A stretch of 64,000 bases of DNA. It comes from Epiperipatus broadwayi (Eukaryota > Onychophora > Udeonychophora > Euonychophora > Peripatidae). The stretch's first letter is position 1. Each line of letters starts with the position of its first letter. Below are positions 60,311 to 64,000 of this stretch, piece after piece. The translations under genes were made by a program, and so were the position numbers. A model generated the notes under the pieces. The model was not told the origin of the DNA. It made no database searches and saw only the letters and a list, made by a program, of their open reading frames with translations. The stretch is from contig JAQFVV010006272.1 of the NCBI GenBank assembly GCA_028023455.1, positions 893,501 to 957,500 of the forward strand, read 5' to 3'.

Positions 60311-61293
60311 ATCTGAATAAAAAAAAATTAATATAGAGAAATATGGTTAATATTTGGTAATCTAAAATATGCTTAATAAACAAATAAAACATTCAAATAT
60401 GAATATAGAAAAAAGTGAATCAAAAAATCTTGGGTTGGTATGTTCTATATAGCTAATTTATACAGAAAGATATATTTTCTCCCGAATAAAAAATGTAATG
60501 TTCAATTCATATATTCATTATCATTAAATAAAATTACTAACAATTTGAAAAAATAAATCTATAAAAATGATAAGGCACTATTACTATAACCAAATATTGA
60601 GAAATAGGAGCAAATTAAGAAAACTAATTGCCCAATGTATTGTTTGTAAAATAAGACTAATGATCAAAAAATTGTTCAGACAGAAGTAATAGAAAAAGTA
60701 AAAGGCATAACAGATAATTAATGCAAAACAAGCCTGTAACACGAAAACCATATCTTTCAATTAATACATGCTTCTTAATGAGCTTTGATAGAAAAACTCT
60801 ACATAAAAAAAAAAAATTCAAGACAGCACAAATTATTTTTTTCCCATGTATTCAAATGAAATATAATTTACATTTTACTATGATTTAAGTATTAACTTTA
60901 TACACAAATGTGGGTATAATAGATCCATGTATCTAATACTATAATTACTTTCTTTTATCTTTTTGTTTCTATTTGTTTTAAGAATCTTCATGGCATATTA
61001 TTTAAAATTATAATTTTACACATTGTTATCAATTGCATATATATGTTTTCTAACATTTCAAATTTTCTTCAGATCTTAGTTTTATTTTTTGAAAGCTAAT
61101 TTAGACAAATACAATTTAAGTTTTGGTAGCCAATCATAATTCTACAAATAACATCCAATAAAAGTAAACAATGATAACAAAAATGATAAAGTGTAAATTT
61201 GCAATTTTAAAGCAATATATTTAAATATTCAAATAAATATTTGTATAGTAAAAAATACCAATTATAATCATTAAAGTTATTTATAATTTTTAG

Positions 61294-62284
61294 TGCTGAT
61301 GGGAACTATGAAGTGATTTTAATGACAAAAGCAACATTAAATTCTACTGGTCTAGTTATTTGGGAGCCACCTGCTATTTATAAAAGCTCTTGCACTATGG
61401 ATGTAGAATTTTTCCCTTTTGATGAGCAACTTTGCTCAATGAAATTTGGCTCTTGGACCTACGATGCAAGTGGGGTCAAGCTACAACATATTGGTGAAAC
61501 AAATGGGAAACAAGATGTCAAGGTAGGAATTGATCTTTCTGAATATGTACCTAGTGTGGAATGGGATTTACTTGCGGTACCCGCTAGACGTAATGATAAA
61601 TCTTATCCCTGCTGTCCTGAAATTTATACTGATATTACCTTCAATGTAACTCTTCGAAGAAAAACTTTATTTTACACTGTTAACCTAATCATTCCTTGTG
61701 TAGGCATTTCATTTTTGACTGTGCTAGTTTTTTATTTACCATCAGATAGTGGTGAAAAAGTTGCATTATGCATTTCTATTCTTTTATCATTGACAGTATT
61801 TATTCTTTTATTGGTCGAAATTGTTCCTCCAACATCTTTAGTGGTGCCTCTTATTGGAAAGTATTTATTATTCACCATGATATTAGTGACTTTATCCATT
61901 TGCGTCACTGTAGCCGTTTTAAATGTCCATTTCCGGTCTCCTGCAACACATAAGATGTCACCGTGGGTGCGGAGATTCTTTTTAAGCACGCTGCCTCGGT
62001 TATTACTGATGAAGAGACCGGGACAGGATGATGATAGTGAAACGCTCAAGGTTGTCGCAAATGGATTGGAGTCTGGAGATGTCAAAAGATTAAGTAGAGA
62101 GGCACCAATAGACAGTGAACACAGTCAAATGTCACGTGGACAAGACGATTTATCAGGATTAGATGAATCTGATTTAAGTATGCTGCTCCGCCAGAAACAA
62201 GTCCTTGCTCATGATCTACAGCGTGCGATTGATGGCATCCGATATATTGCTGACCATATTAGAAATGAAGATGCTATTGATAGT
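61294..62284 (+). CDS. nAChRalpha: nAChR alpha-type subunit, main exon (Cys-loop to intracellular helix)
   Basis: Encodes the end of residue 98 through residue 428. In order: ADGNYEV; the Cys-loop, Cys131 to Cys145 with 13 residues between (FFPFDE core); loop B GSWTYD (Trp152); loop [13 protein letters not shown], with the vicinal Cys204-Cys205 pair that defines alpha subunits, and Tyr202 and Tyr209; M1 about 222-245 ([17 protein letters not shown]); M2 about 252-272, with Glu252 before it (cation selectivity); M3 about 284-306; then an intracellular loop of about 130 residues ending in an amphipathic helix ([16 protein letters not shown]). Sequons NST (114-116) and NVT (216-218). The acceptor TTTTTAG precedes 61294; the donor is AGT|GTGAGT at 62285. 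The open frame reading on past 62284 is intron. Confidence 0.96.
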
Positions 62285-62421
62285 GTGAGTATTTATTTAC
62301 ATATAATAATCTTATATATTAAAAAAAATACTTCATTAAATGTTTATTTAAAAATTAGTTTCAAATTATAGCATATTCATTTAGAGAAATTATAAAATAA
62401 GTTTTACTATTTTGTCTTCAG
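62285..62421 (+). other. Short last intron (137 bp) of the nAChR gene
   Basis: GTGAGT...TTTTGTCTTCAG with a good pyrimidine tract. By chance it stays open in frame until TAG near 62369, so an unspliced transcript would encode a truncated subunit lacking M4. Confidence 0.9.
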
Positions 62422-62580
62422 ATTAGAGGAGACTGGAAGTATGTAGCAATGGTGCTTGATCGACTGTTTTTGTGGATCTTTACAAGCACCTGTATCATAG
62501 GCACGTGCGGCATATTCCTGCAAGCACCTACCCTTTATGATAATCGCGATCCCATTGGTATGAATAAACCAAGTGATTAG
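62422..62580 (+). CDS. nAChRalpha: nAChR alpha-type subunit, terminal exon (M4 and C-terminus)
   Basis: Encodes [20 protein letters not shown], then [21 protein letters not shown] and [11 protein letters not shown], followed by TAG at 62578-62580 (residues 429-480). [16 protein letters not shown] is the hallmark entry into M4 in arthropod nAChRs, and QAPTLYD is the usual short extracellular tail. M4 spans about residues 439-462 and contains two cysteines (STC, GTC) not typical of all relatives. It joins in phase to codon 428 (AGT). Length and tail agree with a complete C-terminus, so the gene ends here. Confidence 0.95.
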   Translation: MRGDWKYVAMVLDRLFLWIFTSTCIIGTCGIFLQAPTLYDNRDPIGMNKPSD

Positions 62581-64000
62581 AACTAGGTAAATTTTCAAAT
62601 TGTGTTTATTTAAAAACAATTACATTGTTTACTCAATACACACTCATCAAACTGTGTTTTTGTGTACATTGTGTTTGCATTGAAAAATCATACTTATGTT
62701 CTCTTTTTCACCTACACATACAAAAAGATTATAAATAATTAGTGATTATAAAATTTTAATTTAGATATTTAAAGTAAAAGTACATTTTAATGTTTTAGTG
62801 ATTATAAAATTTTGTTTTAAATATTTAAATAAAAATATATTTTAATGTTTTATTCTTTTATTTTCAGTTAAAATCTTATATCAATTTTTACATTATAAGA
62901 TTAATACTCACTGACAGACGGAGCATTTTATTGCGTCATTTTTTCAGTACTTACTTTGACAATACTAATCACTGACCATCTTTCTATTCATAGTAAAATG
63001 ATATAGAAGTTAATACGGTTAATACGAGTTTTTCTTTCATAGTTTTCATGTTATTTAAAAGTATAATCCATCACAAATAGATTTATTGAGAATTCAACAA
63101 AAAGTTTTGCTTATGAACAAGTTACGCAATAGCACATCCTAGTTGTATTAGAAAAAATCTTATGATTATCTTTGCATTTATTGGAACTGTCAGAGATTTA
63201 TTTCATCTCTATTAAATACCTGTAAGTACATACAGAATGCTATTTTTTATGAATTGCATAAATTTAAGCTCTATTTTCCAAAAAAATTTAATCAGCAATA
63301 TGGTATCATGAAAATATACATCAATAAAAAAAAATTAAATGTTAAAAAAATCATATTTAACGTGTCTGTATACTGCATCAGTAGCTGTAATACATACTGA
63401 TTCTCAACTGTACAAAACATAGAACTAAAAGAAAAAGTGCAATTCTGCATTAAAAGTTCATATTCAACATAAATAGAAAGGGAAAAAATATGGTAGCAGC
63501 TTTTAATGACATGATGATATTAACTTAGCCAAACATTCAAAATCAGATGATCAGAATGTAATCAAGATAATATATTTTTAAAAAGTTCAAAATATTCATA
63601 GGCTGTAGGAGTACTTCATAATCATTTATGATATCCAAAAACTTGTATAATAAATTAAAAAGGGGAAATGTCAACAATGCCTGATATTGGTCACAATTAT
63701 ATCACTCAAAATTAAAGATAATCATGTAATCAGAGTTATAATAATGGTAGAACATTTTTATAATTAAGTTAGAATTATAAACTGTATGAACAATACATAT
63801 TAATTTGCAACTATCTATGATAATCAACCCCACCCCCTCAAGTGTAATTGTATACTAGAAACTAATTTTCAATAACAAGTGGAAAAATATATATGCTCAG
63901 GATAGTTTTTCTTTTATGAAAGTTGCATTATTAAAAACTTATATCTATTTATTATTGATTCTTTGTTTCAAACTCAAAAGCTAAAATTTTGCAATTCTAC
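62581..64000 (+). other. 3' flank / probable 3' UTR region
   Basis: No further coding sequence recognised. A two-unit tandem duplication of 56 bp (AGTGATTATAAAATTTT at 62741 and 62797) spans about 62740-62851. An AATAAA at 62828-62833 is a candidate polyadenylation signal about 250 bp after the stop, but such hexamers are frequent at this base composition. Beyond 63000 I see only A+T-rich sequence. Confidence 0.45.

Larger units (their letters stand above)
46363..61293 (+). other. Intron of the nAChR gene (about 14.9 kb)
   Basis: GT-AG intron (GTATGT...TTTTTAG). It holds a young LINE, RTE and Penelope-like fragments, two copies of an unnamed 230-bp repeat, a tandem repeat, a Tigger-like element and a motif cluster that could be regulatory. 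The parts 49150-51160, 51546-55869 and 60310-61293 show nothing I can identify beyond A+T-rich sequence and short TA runs. Confidence 0.8.

Noticed and set aside
61732-62085. Minus-strand 117-codon frame inside the receptor exon
   Set aside because: A shadow of the conserved M2-M3 coding sequence; no independent motifs.
61313-62371. A single-exon 352-residue gene starting at ATG 61313
   Set aside because: The ATG is an internal Met of the receptor (VILMTK). Coding sequence begins at the acceptor before 61294, and the last 29 codons are intron read-through.

Overview
This window is nuclear DNA from an animal, very probably an arthropod. It is strongly A+T-rich (roughly three quarters by eye), has no operon-like gene packing, and contains canonical GT-AG introns more than 10 kb long. 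The one host gene I can support is a nicotinic acetylcholine receptor (nAChR) alpha-type subunit on the + strand. Five exons are visible: 18303-18442, 34733-34777, 46253-46362, 61294-62284 and 62422-62580. They join in phase to about 480 residues, from the mature N-terminal helix to the stop codon. The signal-peptide exon is not identified; it lies in the first 18.3 kb or outside the window. Motifs resemble the arthropod alpha1-alpha4 group: a DAKRLYDDLL start, the Cys-loop, a YPCC loop C and four membrane helices. I cannot assign an orthologue number.

Layout. 1-18.3 kb: upstream region or first intron, with tRNA-like repeats, a tRNA-derived SINE with a long target duplication, pieces of hAT transposases and a 450-bp inverted repeat. 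18.4-34.7 kb: intron with an RTE-clade LINE interrupted by a pogo/Tigger-like DNA transposon, itself interrupted by a 201-bp MITE; also several hairpins and a hAT MITE inside an inverted repeat array. 34.8-46.3 kb: intron with a decayed Penelope-like element and the longest RTE copy. 46.4-61.3 kb: intron with a young 5'-truncated LINE, a 157-bp RTE fragment, Penelope-like remnants on both strands, a second Tigger-like copy, a tandem repeat and a promoter-like motif cluster. 62.6-64 kb: 3' flank.

The receptor exons total about 1.45 kb, and much of the recognisable intronic sequence is transposon-derived. Several insertions carry exact target-site duplications, so their boundaries can be placed to the base. 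I see no bacterial-type system, CRISPR array or gene cluster. The best novelty candidates are the nested insertions, the hairpin families, a possible hammerhead-ribozyme remnant in a Penelope-like element, the CRE/CCAAT cluster near 58.3-58.5 kb, and an arginine in loop D of the receptor. All identifications come from reading the sequence and recalling family motifs; no database search was run.
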